From assembly GCA_910585405.1 (NCBI GenBank), contig CAJUDO010000011.1:23011-87010 (forward strand): 64,000 nucleotides of DNA, in the 5' to 3' direction. This DNA is from an uncultured Peptococcaceae bacterium (lineage in GTDB: Bacteria; Bacillota; Peptococcia; Peptococcales; Peptococcaceae). Positions 28,513 to 37,512 of this stretch are shown piece by piece. Position numbers and translations under genes: made by a program. Each line of letters begins with the position of its first letter. The first letter of the stretch is position 1. A model generated the notes under the pieces. The model saw only the letters and a program-made list of their open reading frames with translations, searched no databases and was not told the DNA's origin.

Positions 28513-28553
28513 AAGGACAGGAGTGAATAGTTTGTTCGCTTCCTGTCCTTTTT
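28513..28553. terminator. Terminator between convergent zinc-ribbon and LysR genes
   Basis: AAGGACAGGA (28513-28522) pairs with TCCTGTCCTT (28541-28550), extended inward with a bulge, followed by TTT. Confidence 0.75.
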
Positions 28554-29472
28554 AGGTTACAGGATTATTTTGCAGATAATCCAGAATAAATGAAAATAGC
28601 AAATGTTGAGCAGAATCCTTGGGCAGATGTTTATGTTTAATCAGTGCATGTGTTGCTAAGGGAAAATCTAAAGTCGGCAGTGCAATCAAATTTTCACGGA
28701 GATAATCCTCCTGACGAATAAAGGACTCCATGGTTCCAGGACAAATATACTCGCCATTTGCTGTCAGACGATAACAGGCCCGTAAATTGCCCGAACCAGT
28801 TAAAGATACTTTTCTTGTAGACAGATATTGCTCTAACAATACAACGACTTCTGTATTGTCCACATGATTCTGGGTAAGTATAATCAGTTTGTGGTCTACG
28901 AGTTGCGGAATTGTTACATAACTGTTTTGGGCCAGCGGGTGGCTTTTCGACATAATTGCCACATTATGTGATTGCAGTGCAGGGACAAAATCAAAGCCTT
29001 CCAGAAAATTTTTCTCCGGCCAGTATGCCAGAAAAGCAAGGGCTGAAGGCATCGCGGCAATCTTCTGATATCCTTCCTTCCAGTCGACAATCATGTTATT
29101 TACAAATATTTCAGGGTATTCTTGAGAAAAGGCCACCAGAATATCGTTTAAAACAATTTCATTTACAACGTTGCTGGAAAATAGAACAACATCTTTATGC
29201 TGATTCTGTTGTGTTTTTCTGTATTGAACATCAGCCTGTAATTTATCAAAGTGATAAACTGTCGCTTTGGCAAACTGTAAAAAATCAGTGCCAGTTTGGG
29301 TGAGTGTGACACCATCCGCGGTGCGGAAAAATAAATCCGCATCCATTTCTGTTTCCAGATTTTTTAAAATCCGACTGACATTCTGCGGTGTAGTACCTAA
29401 TTCCCGACTGGTTTTGTTGATAGATTGAAAGGTATCCAATGCAATAAAATAACGCAAATGCTCAATCTGCAT
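28552..29472 (-). CDS. LysR-family regulator (copy 3 of island)
   Basis: A 306-residue LysR protein with HTH residues QSINKTSRELGTTPQNVSRIL and a substrate-binding domain. AGGTGG lies 8 bases before the ATG at 29472; the GTG at 29484 is less likely. It is divergent from the second MFS carrier and the amidohydrolase, which it probably controls. Confidence 0.9.
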   Translation of the reverse strand: MQIEHLRYFIALDTFQSINKTSRELGTTPQNVSRILKNLETEMDADLFFRTADGVTLTQTGTDFLQFAKATVYHFDKLQADVQYRKTQQNQHKDVVLFSSNVVNEIVLNDILVAFSQEYPEIFVNNMIVDWKEGYQKIAAMPSALAFLAYWPEKNFLEGFDFVPALQSHNVAIMSKSHPLAQNSYVTIPQLVDHKLIILTQNHVDNTEVVVLLEQYLSTRKVSLTGSGNLRACYRLTANGEYICPGTMESFIRQEDYLRENLIALPTLDFPLATHALIKHKHLPKDSAQHLLFSFILDYLQNNPVT

Positions 29473-29775
29473 AGAAGTCACCACCTAAACATCACAAGTA
29501 CAAAATAGATTTAATAAACATTATAAATAGAACCAGGAAAATTTTCAATCCTTTTCTATTTTGTGTTGTTAGTGTTTTATTTATTATAGTTTCTTCATAT
29601 CAAAACTTTTTTGACGACTGACTATATTCCAACTTTCTTTGTGAGAGGGGGGCAATAAAAATGATGATGCTTTGACAAAAAAACATAGAAAGTGAGAATA
29701 TGCAAAAAAGTGTCCATAATGCATAATAAAGATAACGGATCCGAATATAAAAATTTAAGCAAAGAGGGGTTCATG
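29473..29775. other. Divergent control region LysR / MFS
   Basis: 303 AT-rich bases between two divergent starts. A TTGACA at 29672-29677 could be a -35 for the MFS gene, but the -10 partner is poor. An in-frame ATG upstream of the MFS start has no good ribosome site. LysR operator sites are expected but not identified. Confidence 0.4.
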
Positions 29776-31074
29776 ATGAAACAATCGACACAAGAACAAG
29801 ATCAGCCGCTTATCCAAGTTCCGAAAAGGAAACGGACTATTTGTTTTCTCATTTTATATGGTTTGTTTGTGATTGACTTTATTTCCCGAGTGGGGATTAA
29901 TGCTATTTTTCCAGTTATTCAGGCCGACTTGCAGTTGACAGACACACAGGTAGGCATGATGGGTAGTGTTGTTTTATTGGGGATGGCGGTATTTGTCTTG
30001 CCCATCTCTTTTCTGGGAGAAAAGTATTCTCCCAAAAAAGGAATCAGCTTTTCTGCATTGATTTGGAGTATTGGTACACTGCTCTCCGGCATGGCAAGCA
30101 GTTTCGGCGTTTTGTTAGCTTCCCGTTTTTTTGTAGGAACTGGAAACTCCGCTTATGCGCCATTGTCCAATTCCTTAATCACCAGTATGTACAGTAAAAA
30201 AGACTGGGGTAAAAAAATCGGAATTTACAACACAGCTATGACCTTTGGTATGGCTTTGGGGGCAATTGTATTTGCCAATCTGGCTGACCAGTGGGGCTGG
30301 AGAATGGCGTTTTATGCAGTGGGATTCATCAGTCTGGCTTTAACGCTGGCCAGCCTGACCTTGCCGGATCCGAAGAAGTTGATGGCAAAACAATGCGATG
30401 AACAGGATGACGCGCCGGTTCATAAACAAATTGACACCAGCTTGAAATCTGCCTTTTTGGTAATCGGCAAGAATAGATCCTTACTTGGCGTCTGTCTGGG
30501 TGCGGGATTTATGTCTATGGCGTTGCAGGGTGTATTATCTTGGTTATCTATCTATTTTGTGCGTGAGATGAATCTACAGCTGTCGCTTGCAGCAACACTG
30601 ATCAGTGTACTGGCTTTGATCTCTGCCTTTGGTTATCCCCTGGGCGGAACAATTATGGATAAATGGTATCAATATGACAAACGGGCTCGTGTATATTTGC
30701 CTGCCATCTGCGTGTCCCTGGCAACGGTTAGTTTTCTGGCAGGTTTTCAGTTGCAATTGATTCCTTTGATCTTTTTGGGTGGGTTTTGCCTCACAACAGC
30801 CAATACGGCCTATCATGTAGCAACGCAGGAACTAGTTCCCTCTTGGTTTAAATCTGTTTCTTATGGCGTGTATGTACTGTTCATTCAGTTCTTTGGCGCA
30901 TGTGGTCCGCTTCTCTTGGGAACGTTATCTACGGCATTTGGATTGACAAAAGCACTTTTGATGATACAGATTTTTACCGCTGCAGCTGTTGTTGTTTTCT
31001 TGCTAATCAGTCTGGTCTATATCAAAGATTATGAGAAAGCCAGAGCATTGGAACAAGAAGAAAACTATTGTTAA
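29776..31074 (+). CDS. MFS transporter
   Basis: A 432-residue major-facilitator carrier with about 12 spans. Loop 2-3 reads GEKYSPKKG and the second-half loop GGTIMDKWYQYDKRAR. Residues 1-25 are a polar cytosolic tail. The frame is open from 29692, but GAGGGG at 29764-29769 fits ATG 29773 or 29776; I chose the latter for spacing. It precedes the amidohydrolase by about 75 bases with a small hairpin between, so carrier and enzyme are likely an uptake-hydrolysis pair. Confidence 0.85.
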   Translation: MKQSTQEQDQPLIQVPKRKRTICFLILYGLFVIDFISRVGINAIFPVIQADLQLTDTQVGMMGSVVLLGMAVFVLPISFLGEKYSPKKGISFSALIWSIGTLLSGMASSFGVLLASRFFVGTGNSAYAPLSNSLITSMYSKKDWGKKIGIYNTAMTFGMALGAIVFANLADQWGWRMAFYAVGFISLALTLASLTLPDPKKLMAKQCDEQDDAPVHKQIDTSLKSAFLVIGKNRSLLGVCLGAGFMSMALQGVLSWLSIYFVREMNLQLSLAATLISVLALISAFGYPLGGTIMDKWYQYDKRARVYLPAICVSLATVSFLAGFQLQLIPLIFLGGFCLTTANTAYHVATQELVPSWFKSVSYGVYVLFIQFFGACGPLLLGTLSTAFGLTKALLMIQIFTAAAVVVFLLISLVYIKDYEKARALEQEENYC

Positions 31075-31084
31075 TTGGTTTGTC

Positions 31085-31111
31085 AAACTCTCTGGTCAAA
31101 AAAGAGAGTTT
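31085..31111 (+). terminator. Weak terminator/attenuator between MFS and amidohydrolase
   Basis: AAACTCTCT (31085-31093) pairs with AGAGAGTTT (31103-31111); only a weak T tail follows. Confidence 0.5.
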
Positions 31112-31148
31112 CAATCTCTAATTTAATTTTATGAAAGGATGTATGATT

Positions 31149-32777
31149 ATGAAAACATTGTATTACAACGGAAAAATCATTACCGTCAATGATGCACAGC
31201 CGCAAGCAGAAGCACTTCTTGTTGAAGATGGAAAAATTCTTGCCGTCGGAGCACAAAACACGGTGAGCGTGTTAAAAGATGATGCGACAGAATTAGTTGA
31301 TTTGCAGGGAAAAACTATGCTGCCAGGTTTTATCGACGGACACGGTCATATTGGAAATCTGATTGTAGCATTGCCCAAACTGTACCCGCCACCAGCTGGT
31401 ATCGTGGACAGTAAAGAGACTTTGTTCCGAGAAATGAAGAAGATGATTGCCAATGGAGAGCTTTTGGAGAATGGCTGGTTTGCAGCGCTGGGATATGACA
31501 ATGCATTTTTTGAAAATGAAGAACACCCAACTAGAAAAGAGCTGGATGAAATCTCTACAGAAATTCCTATTTTATTGTTGCATGTCAGCGGACATGTCGG
31601 CGTCGTTAATTCCAAAGCACTTGAATTGGCCGGTTGGACAGCAGATACGCCTAATCCAGAAGGTGCTGTAATACAGAGAGACCCAGTTACAGGAGAATTA
31701 AACGGCATTTTGGAAGAGAAGGCAATCCACATCATTGGTTTTGGTTATACTATGAAAGGATTGAGTGCAGAAAGTCTTTCTGAAATGTTTTTGCACACCC
31801 AACAGTATTATGCCAGCAATGGCATCACCACAGCACAGGAGGGTGGCACCACGCAGGAGGTGCTGCAAATGCTGGACTATTGCCGAAGCCATGATAAACT
31901 GATTCTGGATATTGTCGCATATCCTATACAGGAATATGTAGCTGAGTTGATTCCCAACGATTCTGAGTCGCAGAAATATCAAAATCATCTGAAAATTGGT
32001 GGTGCCAAGGTCGTAGCAGACGGCTCTCCGCAGGCAAAAACAGCTTGGCTGACCCAACCTTACTATAAGAAACCTTCTTATGCGGAGGAAGGGTATTCCG
32101 GCTATCCTATTTATACTGATGAGCAGATGGAGCAATTTTGCAAAACCGCTATGGAGCACAATTGGCAGATGCTTGTGCACTGCAACGGCGATGCGATGGG
32201 AGATCAGTTTATCCGAGCATATCAAAAAGCAACGGAAAACAGCGGGAATCAGAAAGATTTGCGGCCGGTCATGATTCATGCCCAAACGGTGCGGGAAGAC
32301 CAGCTGGACGCCATGAAAGAGTTGGGAATCACACCGTCCTATTTCCACGACCATGTTTATTATTGGGGTGATTACCATTTAGACTCTGTATTGGGTCCCG
32401 AACGAGGCAGAAGGATCAGCCCATTAAAATCTTCTGTCGTGCGCAATATGCGTTTTACCGTACACAATGATATGCCTGTTACACCTCCCAATCCTGTATT
32501 TAATATTCATAATGCTGTAAACCGTAAAACACGGACCGGCAGAGAGATTGGCACAGAATATGCAATTGATGTGATGGAAGCAATCCGGGCTGTCACCATC
32601 TATGGTGCATATCAATATTTTGATGAAGCCATCAAAGGCTCTCTGGAAGTAGGGAAGTTGGCCGATATGGTAATTCTGGATAAAAATCCGCTGGAAGTTC
32701 CCAAGGAAGAAATTAAAGATATCCGTGTGCTGGAAACTATAAAAGAAGGCAAAACAATTTATAAAGCAGAATCATAA
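31149..32777 (+). CDS. Amidohydrolase, YtcJ-like family
   Basis: A 542-residue metal-dependent hydrolase of the Amidohydro_3/YtcJ group. It has an N-terminal beta-sandwich segment (YYNGKIITVNDAQPQ), the metal-binding DGHGHIG near residue 62, conserved HVSGHVG, and a C-terminal return to the sandwich (GKLADMVILDKNPL). These enzymes cleave C-N bonds of amides, formamides or cyclic compounds. ATGs at 31131 and 31143 are too close to or within AAAGGAT, so 31149 is chosen. Substrate unknown; no signal peptide, so it acts on imported material. A strong terminator follows. Confidence 0.85.
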   Translation: MKTLYYNGKIITVNDAQPQAEALLVEDGKILAVGAQNTVSVLKDDATELVDLQGKTMLPGFIDGHGHIGNLIVALPKLYPPPAGIVDSKETLFREMKKMIANGELLENGWFAALGYDNAFFENEEHPTRKELDEISTEIPILLLHVSGHVGVVNSKALELAGWTADTPNPEGAVIQRDPVTGELNGILEEKAIHIIGFGYTMKGLSAESLSEMFLHTQQYYASNGITTAQEGGTTQEVLQMLDYCRSHDKLILDIVAYPIQEYVAELIPNDSESQKYQNHLKIGGAKVVADGSPQAKTAWLTQPYYKKPSYAEEGYSGYPIYTDEQMEQFCKTAMEHNWQMLVHCNGDAMGDQFIRAYQKATENSGNQKDLRPVMIHAQTVREDQLDAMKELGITPSYFHDHVYYWGDYHLDSVLGPERGRRISPLKSSVVRNMRFTVHNDMPVTPPNPVFNIHNAVNRKTRTGREIGTEYAIDVMEAIRAVTIYGAYQYFDEAIKGSLEVGKLADMVILDKNPLEVPKEEIKDIRVLETIKEGKTIYKAES

Positions 32778-32799
32778 AAACTCAAAAGTTTATTATGTG

Positions 32800-32835
32800 A
32801 AAAGGGGGTGCGAAATTTTTTCGTATCCCCTTTTT
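32800..32835 (+). terminator. Terminator of island's last operon
   Basis: A 14-bp stem (32800-32813 with 32821-32834, two G-T pairs) flanked by A and T runs. Confidence 0.8.
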
Positions 32836-33009
32836 GAGGTATCGCTACAAGAAAAATTTCATTAATCTGAGAAAGATGATACTCTGCATAACCAAATATC
32901 CTGTGCAATGCATTTGCATATTTTTACATCGTGATATGCTTTATTTGCAGATATTTCATAGTATATTGTATTTTTTCTGTATTTTTTTCCAAAAGCAACA
33001 AATGAGCGG

Positions 33010-33038
33010 TTGACAGCCAGGCATACCGGTGCTATGAT
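33010..33038 (+). promoter_or_regulatory. Sigma-A promoter of the lysine operon
   Basis: TTGACA (33010-33015), 17-base spacer, TATGAT (33033-33038) with an upstream TG (extended -10). Transcription should begin near 33045, ahead of the riboswitch. Confidence 0.85.
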
Positions 33039-33074
33039 AGAGAATAATTAAATACAAAGATGCCTTGTCTGACT

Positions 33075-33320
33075 AGATAGGGTAGAGGCGCGAAACTTAT
33101 CAGTAGTACTGGGGAGATTCAGGAGATCAGAGAGACAGTATAAAAGGAATTTTCGCCGAAGTCTGTTGATGTCCTGCAGAAACAGGCTGGGGCTGTATCG
33201 AACAGGTACAGGACTGTCAGCAGCCGCAACCCAAGCAGCTGTTGTTGAGCTATCATGTATGGGGATGGAGGCTGATTCTAAAGCTATCGCTAAAGGGTTT
33301 TTCTCCCTTTAGCTTTTTTT
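33075..33320 (+). promoter_or_regulatory. Lysine riboswitch (L box) with terminator
   Basis: The leader carries lysine-riboswitch core elements: AGAGGCGCGAA near 33084, AGTAGTACTGGGGAGA near 33102, AAAGGAATTTTCGCCGAAG near 33145, GGCTGGGGCTG near 33187 and ACAGGACTGTCAG near 33210. The expression platform is a terminator, GCTAAAGGG (33289-33297) with CCCTTTAGC (33305-33313) and seven T residues. Lysine binding should terminate transcription before dapB-asd-dapA, giving feedback control of diaminopimelate and lysine synthesis. Confidence 0.92.
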
Positions 33321-33364
33321 ATAAATCACAACCAATCTCATCCCTGCATAAAGGAGGAACTAAA

Positions 33365-34159
33365 ATGATTCGAGTAGGTGTAATGGGTGCTTGTGGCCGT
33401 ATGGGCCGCGAAATTTGTCGTACCGTAGTGGATGATCCAGAGCTGGAGCTGGTGGCGGCCTTCGATAGAGAATATCAAGGTATGGAAATCGGCGCATTGA
33501 TTGGCCGTCCTGTAGAAGGCGTGCTGGTAGAAACTGATTTGCAGAAGCTATTGGGCAGTGTGGCTATTGATGTCATGATTGATTTTACCGTGGCTGACGC
33601 TATGCGGGTGAATGTACCGCAGGTATTGGAGAAAGGGATTGCAGTGGTAGCCGGCACCACAGGATTGAGCGCGGAGGAACGGGCAGAGATGGGAAAATTG
33701 GCGGAAGCTCACCAGACAGGGATGTTCCACGCCGCAAACTTTGCTATCGGCGCCGTGTTGATGATGAAGTTCGCCGCTGAAGCAGCCAAATATATGCCTT
33801 ATGCAGAAGTCATTGAGCTGCATCACGATAAAAAATTAGACGCGCCGTCGGGAACAGCGGCGACAACCTTGGCTAAAATTGCCGAGAATCGTCCAGCCTT
33901 AAAACAAGGCATGGAAAATGAGTATGAAAAAATTACGGGAGCTCGCGGCGGTGAATATGAAGGTATGCGGGTACATAGTGTACGGCTGCCGGGATTTGTA
34001 GCTAGTCAGGAAGTTATTTTCGGCGGCTTGGGTCAGACCTTGACCATTCGTCACGATTCTATTTCCCGGGAATCCTTTATGCCTGGAATTGCTTTAGCAG
34101 CAAAAAAAGTAAAAGGCTGGACTGGTTTGGTAGAAGATCTGGAGAATATTTTAGATTAG
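33365..34159 (+). CDS. dapB: 4-hydroxy-tetrahydrodipicolinate reductase
   Basis: Second committed step of the diaminopimelate branch: reduces 4-hydroxytetrahydrodipicolinate with NAD(P)H. GACGRMG at residues 8-14 is the nucleotide-binding loop; GTTGLS follows, and the family signature lies in ELHHDKKLDAPSGTA near 155-170. 264 residues, full length. The ATG at 33365 has AAGGAGGAAC; the frame extends upstream into the riboswitch terminator but is not coding there. First gene of dapB-asd-dapA. Confidence 0.96.
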   Translation: MIRVGVMGACGRMGREICRTVVDDPELELVAAFDREYQGMEIGALIGRPVEGVLVETDLQKLLGSVAIDVMIDFTVADAMRVNVPQVLEKGIAVVAGTTGLSAEERAEMGKLAEAHQTGMFHAANFAIGAVLMMKFAAEAAKYMPYAEVIELHHDKKLDAPSGTAATTLAKIAENRPALKQGMENEYEKITGARGGEYEGMRVHSVRLPGFVASQEVIFGGLGQTLTIRHDSISRESFMPGIALAAKKVKGWTGLVEDLENILD

Positions 34160-34204
34160 TTGATAGAAAAAATAAATTCTAAATAGATGCTGGGAGGAAA
34201 AACA

Positions 34205-35215
34205 ATGAAAGAATTAACGATTGCGGTAGTAGGTGCAACAGGCGCGGTAGGTCAGGAAATCCTGAAGGTAATGGCAGAACGGAAAATTCCATATAAAGAA
34301 TTGCGTCTGTTGGCCAGTGCCAGAAGCGCCGGAACACAGATTGAATATCAGGGAAAAACCTATACAGTACAGGAAACTACAGAAAATTCTTTTGATGATG
34401 TGGATTTGGCCCTGTTTGCAGGCGGTCCTGCCAGCCGTGCCTTTGGCCGTTTGGCCCAATCAAAAGGTTGCGTCGTGATTGACAACAGCAGTACCTTCCG
34501 TTTGGAGCCGGACGTACCATTGGTTGTGCCGGAAGTAAATCCAGAAGCATTAAAAGAGCACAAAGGCCTGATTGCCAATCCAAACTGCTCTACCATTTTG
34601 CTGGTATCTGCCTTGTATCCGCTGTACAAAAAGAGCAAAGTAAAACGGGTAATTGTTTCTACCTATCAGGCCGTATCCGGCGCAGGGAAAGAAGCCATCG
34701 ACGAGTTGACCTTACAGGTACAACAAACATTAAACGGGGAAGCCATTGAACCCCATGTATTTCAGCATCAAATTGCCTTTAACTTGATTCCCCATATTGA
34801 TGTGTGGATGGAGGACGACTATACAAAAGAAGAAATGAAGCTGGTTTACGAAACGCAAAAAATTTTAAGCGACAACAATATTTCGATTACGCCTACTGCA
34901 GTGCGTGTACCGGTGTATCGCAGCCACTCCGAATCGGTTTATGTAGAAACGGAAGAAACCATCACACCAGATGAAGCGAGAGCATTGATGGAAGCAGAAC
35001 CAGGCATCATTGTGCAGGATGATCCCCATAATAATGTGTACCCAATGCCGTTATTTACTTCTGATACCGATGAAGTATATGTTGGACGCATTCGTCGGGA
35101 TTTGGGCTGCGACAAAGCGCTCAATATGTGGATTGCTTTCGACCAGCTGCGCAAAGGTGCTGCAACCAACGCTGTACAAATTGCTGAAGAATTGCTGCGT
35201 CAAAACTTACTTTAA
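34205..35215 (+). CDS. asd: Aspartate-semialdehyde dehydrogenase
   Basis: Reduces aspartyl phosphate to aspartate semialdehyde, the substrate DapA joins to pyruvate. The N-terminal NADP loop is GATGAVG (10-16); catalytic C128 is in NPNCST; VPVYRSHSES near the C-terminus carries the conserved Arg and His. 336 residues, full length. GGGAGGAAA precedes the ATG at 34205. Lies 45 bases after dapB in the lysine-riboswitch operon. Confidence 0.96.
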   Translation: MKELTIAVVGATGAVGQEILKVMAERKIPYKELRLLASARSAGTQIEYQGKTYTVQETTENSFDDVDLALFAGGPASRAFGRLAQSKGCVVIDNSSTFRLEPDVPLVVPEVNPEALKEHKGLIANPNCSTILLVSALYPLYKKSKVKRVIVSTYQAVSGAGKEAIDELTLQVQQTLNGEAIEPHVFQHQIAFNLIPHIDVWMEDDYTKEEMKLVYETQKILSDNNISITPTAVRVPVYRSHSESVYVETEETITPDEARALMEAEPGIIVQDDPHNNVYPMPLFTSDTDEVYVGRIRRDLGCDKALNMWIAFDQLRKGAATNAVQIAEELLRQNLL

Positions 35216-35305
35216 TTTTTGTCACTAAAGAAGGGATACCAGCATAGACTTAAGAAACAGAGTATCGCAATTTCCCGTTTACATTCATTTTAAGGAGGAA
35301 TTTTT

Positions 35306-36184
35306 ATGGATTTTGGCAGATTATTAACCGCAATGGTAACTCCATTTTTAGATAACGGAGAGGTAGATTACGCCGAAGTAAAACGCTTGGCAGTACATTT
35401 AATTGAAAACGGTAATGACAGCATCTTAGTATGCGGCACAACAGCAGAAACTCCAACACTGACCCATGAGGAAAAGGTCAATATCGTCAAGGCTGTAAAA
35501 GAAGCAGTGGGCGATCGCGCAAAAATCGTAGTAGGTACCGGTACCAATTGTACCCGCACTACAATTGAAGCGACAAAGGAAATGGAAGCCCTGGGAGCAG
35601 ACGGCATTCTGGTGGTAGAGCCCTATTATAACAAACCGTCCCAGGAGGGAATGTATCAGCATTTCAAAGCAGTGGCGGAGGCAACCTCTTTACCCATCAT
35701 TCTGTACAATATTCCCGGACGTTGCGGTGTAAATATGACTCCAGAGCTCATTGCCCGTCTGGCCCAAATTCCCAATATCGTCGCTGTGAAAGAAGCCGGC
35801 GGCAGTGTGGAACAGGTGAGCAAGATCAGAACATTAGTACCTGATGATTTTGTGATTTACAGCGGCGATGATTCTCTGACATTGCCAATGATGTCTGTAG
35901 GCGCTTACGGCGTAATCAGCGTGGCTGCCCATGTAGCGGGCAAGGAAATCCGTGCTATGATCGACGCTTATGTGGCAGGTAATGTCGCAGAAGCAGCGCA
36001 ATGGCATAAAAAATTGTATCCGATTTTCAAATCCTTATTTATTACAGCAAATCCGGTGCCAGTAAAATATGCACTGAGCCAGGTCGGCTTTGGTAATGGG
36101 AAAGTACGGTTGCCGTTGGTAGAAGCCAACGACAGTGAAAAAGCGATTGTATTTCAGACAATGAAAGATTTGCATCTGGTATAA
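35306..36184 (+). CDS. dapA: 4-hydroxy-tetrahydrodipicolinate synthase
   Basis: Condenses pyruvate with aspartate semialdehyde. Schiff-base K162 lies in VAVKEAGG, Y134 in LYNIPGR, and the pyruvate-binding threonines in CGTTAETPTL near 44-52 (the usual GTTGES appears here as GTTAET). 292 residues, full length. AAGGAGGAATTTTT precedes the ATG. Completes the dapB-asd-dapA set; lysine feedback acts through the riboswitch about 2 kb upstream. Confidence 0.96.
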   Translation: MDFGRLLTAMVTPFLDNGEVDYAEVKRLAVHLIENGNDSILVCGTTAETPTLTHEEKVNIVKAVKEAVGDRAKIVVGTGTNCTRTTIEATKEMEALGADGILVVEPYYNKPSQEGMYQHFKAVAEATSLPIILYNIPGRCGVNMTPELIARLAQIPNIVAVKEAGGSVEQVSKIRTLVPDDFVIYSGDDSLTLPMMSVGAYGVISVAAHVAGKEIRAMIDAYVAGNVAEAAQWHKKLYPIFKSLFITANPVPVKYALSQVGFGNGKVRLPLVEANDSEKAIVFQTMKDLHLV

Positions 36185-36221
36185 GCGGCGCATAGAAACA
36201 AGAACACATTTGCAAACATAA

Positions 36222-36261
36222 AGAGGGACGGAGCAACCATTTTCGGCTGCTGCGTCCCTCT
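36222..36261. terminator. Inverted repeat after dapA
   Basis: AGAGGGACG (36222-36230) pairs with CGTCCCTCT (36253-36261), with partial pairing inside the loop. No T run, but it lies between the convergent dapA and Uma2 genes. Confidence 0.6.
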
Positions 36262-36316
36262 CTCTATGTGATTTTTTATATATTGTCAAAAGATGCAGTC
36301 ACGGCTCTATATCACT

Positions 36317-36847
36317 CTAATCAAAAATATCATCCAGATTTATCACGATATCCGGCAAAACAAAGGATTTTACCTGTCCCTCACAATACACCTCTTCCTG
36401 TCCATCGGAAAAGGACAGAACGGCAATACATTTTTCCTCCGGAGAGACAATCCAATATTCCCGGACGCCTAGTTGTTCATATTTGCGACGTTTCAGGATG
36501 TGATCGCGGGATGCGCTGGTGGGACTGATAATCTCTATGGCAATCATAGGCGGTTTGTCATAGTGTTTCCGTTCACGAATATCTTCATTGCAAATAACCA
36601 TCAAGTCTGGAATGAAGTTTTGTTCGTCAAGAACCAAATCAATCTCTTGAATGGGCATACAGGATGTTCCTTTCAAAATATGCCATAGCTCTGAAAAAAG
36701 TTTGCCGCTAATCCACTGATGTGCAAGGGACGGGCGGAGCGACATCATCACAATGCCGTCAATCAATTCGTAATTCCGGCCTTCTTCTTTTTTCATAGCT
36801 TCAAATTCTGACAAGGTAACCGGCTGTAATGATTTCATTTGTGTCAT
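36317..36847 (-). CDS. Uma2 family (DUF820) endonuclease-like protein
   Basis: A 176-residue protein of the Uma2/DUF820 group, a PD-(D/E)xK nuclease-fold family of unknown role. The pattern LIDGIVMMS near residue 29, PDLMVIC near 80, AIEIISP near 102 and KYEQLGVREYWIV near 122 fits the family, with D and E-x-I as likely catalytic residues. AAGGAG lies before the ATG at 36847. It stands alone on the minus strand. Single Uma2 genes are often found scattered in genomes and may be mobile. Confidence 0.85.
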   Translation of the reverse strand: MTQMKSLQPVTLSEFEAMKKEEGRNYELIDGIVMMSLRPSLAHQWISGKLFSELWHILKGTSCMPIQEIDLVLDEQNFIPDLMVICNEDIRERKHYDKPPMIAIEIISPTSASRDHILKRRKYEQLGVREYWIVSPEEKCIAVLSFSDGQEEVYCEGQVKSFVLPDIVINLDDIFD

Positions 36848-36958
36848 AAGATCACGCTCCTTCAGAAAATAGCGAACAGGTCAACGTATATCGTTATTAT
36901 ACGCTATCCCTGCTGCAAACACAATGAAAACCGCACAAATTTTCGCTGGAATTACAAA

Positions 36959-36989
36959 AGCCTCCCAATCCGAAAAGGAGAGGGAGGCT
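36959..36989 (-). terminator. Terminator of mini-protein operon
   Basis: AGCCTCCC (36959-36966) pairs with GGGAGGCT (36982-36989). Read on the minus strand it is followed by TTTTGTAATT, so it ends the operon starting at 37,952. Confidence 0.75.
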
Positions 36990-37066
36990 CTTGCTTTGCC
37001 AAAAATCAATTTGCCATGGCAGTTATTTTTTCACTGCTGTGTGCATAGAGTATTACAAATGGCTTG

Positions 37067-37291
37067 TTAGCAGCAACCGCCGCCGGCAAATCCGAAAATT
37101 AAGAATAAGAAGATCACGAAAATAATGATCCACCAAATCCAGCTCCAGCTGCCACCGCCGCCAAATCCGCCGCAACCGTTGTTGCAGCAGGAGTTGCAGC
37201 CGCAACCATTGTTAAACATTGTGCCGCATCCGCAGCCGTTGTCACATTCATTGTAGCTTCCGCAGCCACAAGACGATACCTGTTCATTCAT
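37067..37291 (-). CDS. Cys/Gly-rich single-span mini-protein
   Basis: A 74-residue protein, last of a four-gene minus-strand operon. The N-terminal 40 residues hold many Cys arranged as CGC, CxxC and CC among Gly/Asn. A Trp-rich hydrophobic span (about 50-69) follows, and the tail ends GGGCC. The ATG at 37291 has AGGAGG, which overlaps the stop of the preceding mini-gene. Not recognised; it could be a metal-binding or disulfide-linked membrane or spore-surface protein. Confidence 0.7.
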   Translation of the reverse strand: MNEQVSSCGCGSYNECDNGCGCGTMFNNGCGCNSCCNNGCGGFGGGGSWSWIWWIIIFVIFLFLIFGFAGGGCC

Positions 37292-37305
37292 AATAAAAAA
37301 CCTCC

Positions 37306-37443
37306 TCAGTAAATATGTGATGCATCTGCCGCCGGGATTGGGCAAGCGAATAACCATTTTATGAGCCAGAGGATCAGAATCAGCATCAGCATAGTTTCAA
37401 AATAGTAATAGCTTTTTGCGCGCAGCGCCTGATAATCCTCCAC
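37306..37443 (-). CDS. 45-residue single-span mini-protein
   Basis: A short gene found by reading the minus strand between neighbours. GTG at 37443 follows AAAGGGA; stop TGA at 37306-37308 overlaps the AGGAGG of the next gene. The protein has a hydrophobic stretch, YYYFETMLMLILILWLIK, then WLFACP. It matches the membrane part of the 71-residue protein at 37,737 (FFETLIMLIIIIWLLRWLF), which supports a real gene. Function unknown. Confidence 0.6.
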   Translation of the reverse strand: MEDYQALRAKSYYYFETMLMLILILWLIKWLFACPIPAADASHIY

Positions 37444-37512
37444 AGGAATCCATCCCTTTCAAACCTGTTGTACGTATTGTTCGAGCCTGCAGTCTGTTTT
37501 CCGCGCCGCCCT

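Noticed and set aside
31698..32378. A 226-residue antisense frame in the amidohydrolase gene.
   Set aside because: Shadow of a clear enzyme-coding frame with no start signal or recognisable domain.
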